Assembly (NCBI RefSeq): GCF_027484545.1
Contig: NZ_JAIXST010000323.1
Coordinates: 1-35,423, forward strand
Reading direction: 5' to 3'
From: Runella sp.
GTDB taxonomy: Bacteria; Bacteroidota; Bacteroidia; Cytophagales; Spirosomataceae
DNA length: 35,423 nucleotides
In this document: one piece after another, positions 34,697 to 35,423 of the stretch
Layout: every line of letters begins with the position of its first letter
Position numbering within the stretch: position 1 is the first letter of the stretch
Notes under the pieces: generated by a model
The model's input: the letters and a program-made list of their open reading frames with translations, nothing else
Databases searched by the model: none
Told to the model about the DNA's origin: nothing
Position numbers and translations under genes: made by a program

Positions 34697-35423
34697 GTGA
34701 AAAACGAAAAACTGACAAGGAAAGAAATCATTGACAACCGCTTAAAACAAGCGGGCTGGAATGTTATTGACCGAACTCAGGTGGTTGAGGAATACAATAT
34801 AATTGTGGATAAAAATCTTGTTCAGGAAGCAGCAACTCCCTACGCCGGACACCAATACAGCGACTATGTTTTATTGGGCAAGGACGGTAAACCGCTTGCC
34901 GTTGTGGAAGCAAAAAAAACATCAATTGATGCTGCAATCGGACGAGAACAAGCCAAACAATATTGTCACAATATTCAAAAACAACATGGTGGTGAACTTT
35001 CTTTCTGCTTTTACACCAACGGACACGACATTTTCTTTTGGGACTTAGACAATTACCCACCAAAGAAAGTCTATGGCTTTCCGACTCGTGACGACCTTGA
35101 ACGTTATGCCTATATTCGCAAAGCGAGGAAACCATTAGCAGGTGAACTCATCAATACCAAAATTGCAGGCCGTAATTATCAAGTTGCCTCTATTCGTGCT
35201 GTGATGGAAGCCATCGAAAAACGAAAACGCAAATTTTTGTTGGTTATGGCGACAGGAACGGGCAAGACAAGAACTTGCATTGCTTTGGTTGACGCACTAA
35301 TGAGAGCAGGTTGGGCAGAAAGAGTTTTATTCCTTGTGGACAGAATTGCACTTCGTGACCAAACTTTGGAAGCATTCAAAGAGCATTTGCCCAACGAACC
35401 ACGCTGGCCCAAACAAGGCGAAA
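34697..35423 (+). CDS. hsdR: Type I restriction enzyme HsdR subunit, 3' truncated by window edge
   Basis: The frame is open from GTG at 34697 (an in-frame TAG lies 12 bases upstream, and no ATG between) to the window end, 242 residues. The N-terminus KNEKLTRKEIIDNRLKQAGW is typical of HsdR. The nuclease core is visible as YSDYVLLGKDGKPLAVVEAKK, the D...ExK pattern of the PD-(D/E)XK fold. The helicase part begins with VASIRAVMEAIEKRKRKFLL, Walker A MATGTGKTRTCIAL and VLFLVDRIALRDQTL (motif Ia). It would translocate and cut foreign DNA together with HsdM and HsdS, expected downstream beyond the window. The TPR/HExxH gene lies directly upstream. Confidence 0.9.
   Translation, partial: MKNEKLTRKEIIDNRLKQAGWNVIDRTQVVEEYNIIVDKNLVQEAATPYAGHQYSDYVLLGKDGKPLAVVEAKKTSIDAAIGREQAKQYCHNIQKQHGGELSFCFYTNGHDIFFWDLDNYPPKKVYGFPTRDDLERYAYIRKARKPLAGELINTKIAGRNYQVASIRAVMEAIEKRKRKFLLVMATGTGKTRTCIALVDALMRAGWAERVLFLVDRIALRDQTLEAFKEHLPNEPRWPKQGE

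Noticed and set aside
34764-35135. Minus-strand frame opposite hsdR
   Set aside because: The plus-strand frame carries HsdR nuclease and Walker A motifs, so this is a shadow.

Overview
The window looks like chromosomal DNA from a Bacteroidota bacterium, most likely a Cytophagales/Spirosomaceae relative (Runella-like). This is inferred from a SusC/FecA-like TonB receptor, Bacteroidota-type promoters (TTG, about 19 bases, TAnnTTTG), weak or absent Shine-Dalgarno sites, lipoproteins of Bacteroidota-restricted families, a CcsA-style ccm cluster, and many Rpn, Uma2 and PIN accessory genes. No rRNA, tRNA, CRISPR array or full insertion sequence was recognised.

Layout. 1-2315: 3' part of a TonB-dependent receptor. 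2318-3283: Rpn-family nuclease. 3443-6026: large secreted beta-propeller/Ig-like protein, broken by an exact 31-bp tandem duplication. 6250-6843: secreted protein, possibly PliI-like. 6958-13668 (minus strand): cytochrome c maturation cluster in the order ccmB, ccmC, ccmD, ccmE, ccmF, with accessory genes between C and D (outer-membrane-like protein), D and E (VapB plus a dead VapC) and E and F (Uma2). 13733-14890: MFS transporter. 14981-15602: dead Uma2 gene. 15723-16774: PadR regulator with a coupled membrane protein. 16857-18356: glycyl-tRNA synthetase. 18519-20327: SWIM zinc-finger protein. 20374-20962: intact vapBC. 20967-21941: helix-hairpin-helix protein. 21987-24367: UDP-glucuronate decarboxylase and UDP-glucose dehydrogenase, which together make UDP-xylose. 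24748-25887: acyl-CoA dehydrogenase. 25984-27042: recA. 27208-32309: three exported proteins (a frameshifted lipoprotein, a DUF6786-like lipoprotein and a GH116-like glycosidase). 32579-34562: TPR protein with an HExxH motif whose 5' end carries a G10 tract that puts it out of frame. 34697 to the window end: start of a type I restriction HsdR subunit.

The most interesting observations are (1) the G10 tract in the TPR/HExxH gene directly upstream of hsdR, a candidate phase-variable accessory gene of a restriction locus; (2) a GC-rich dispersed repeat seen at 9601-9630 and 32354-32383, where the second copy interrupts one of two neighbouring direct repeats, so that filled and empty sites lie side by side; (3) a ccm operon with a different accessory gene at three junctions, mostly linked by ATGA stop/start overlaps; and (4) an unusual number of broken genes (five in 35 kb) with different lesion types. 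Some of these could be assembly or sequencing errors, and this is flagged for each.
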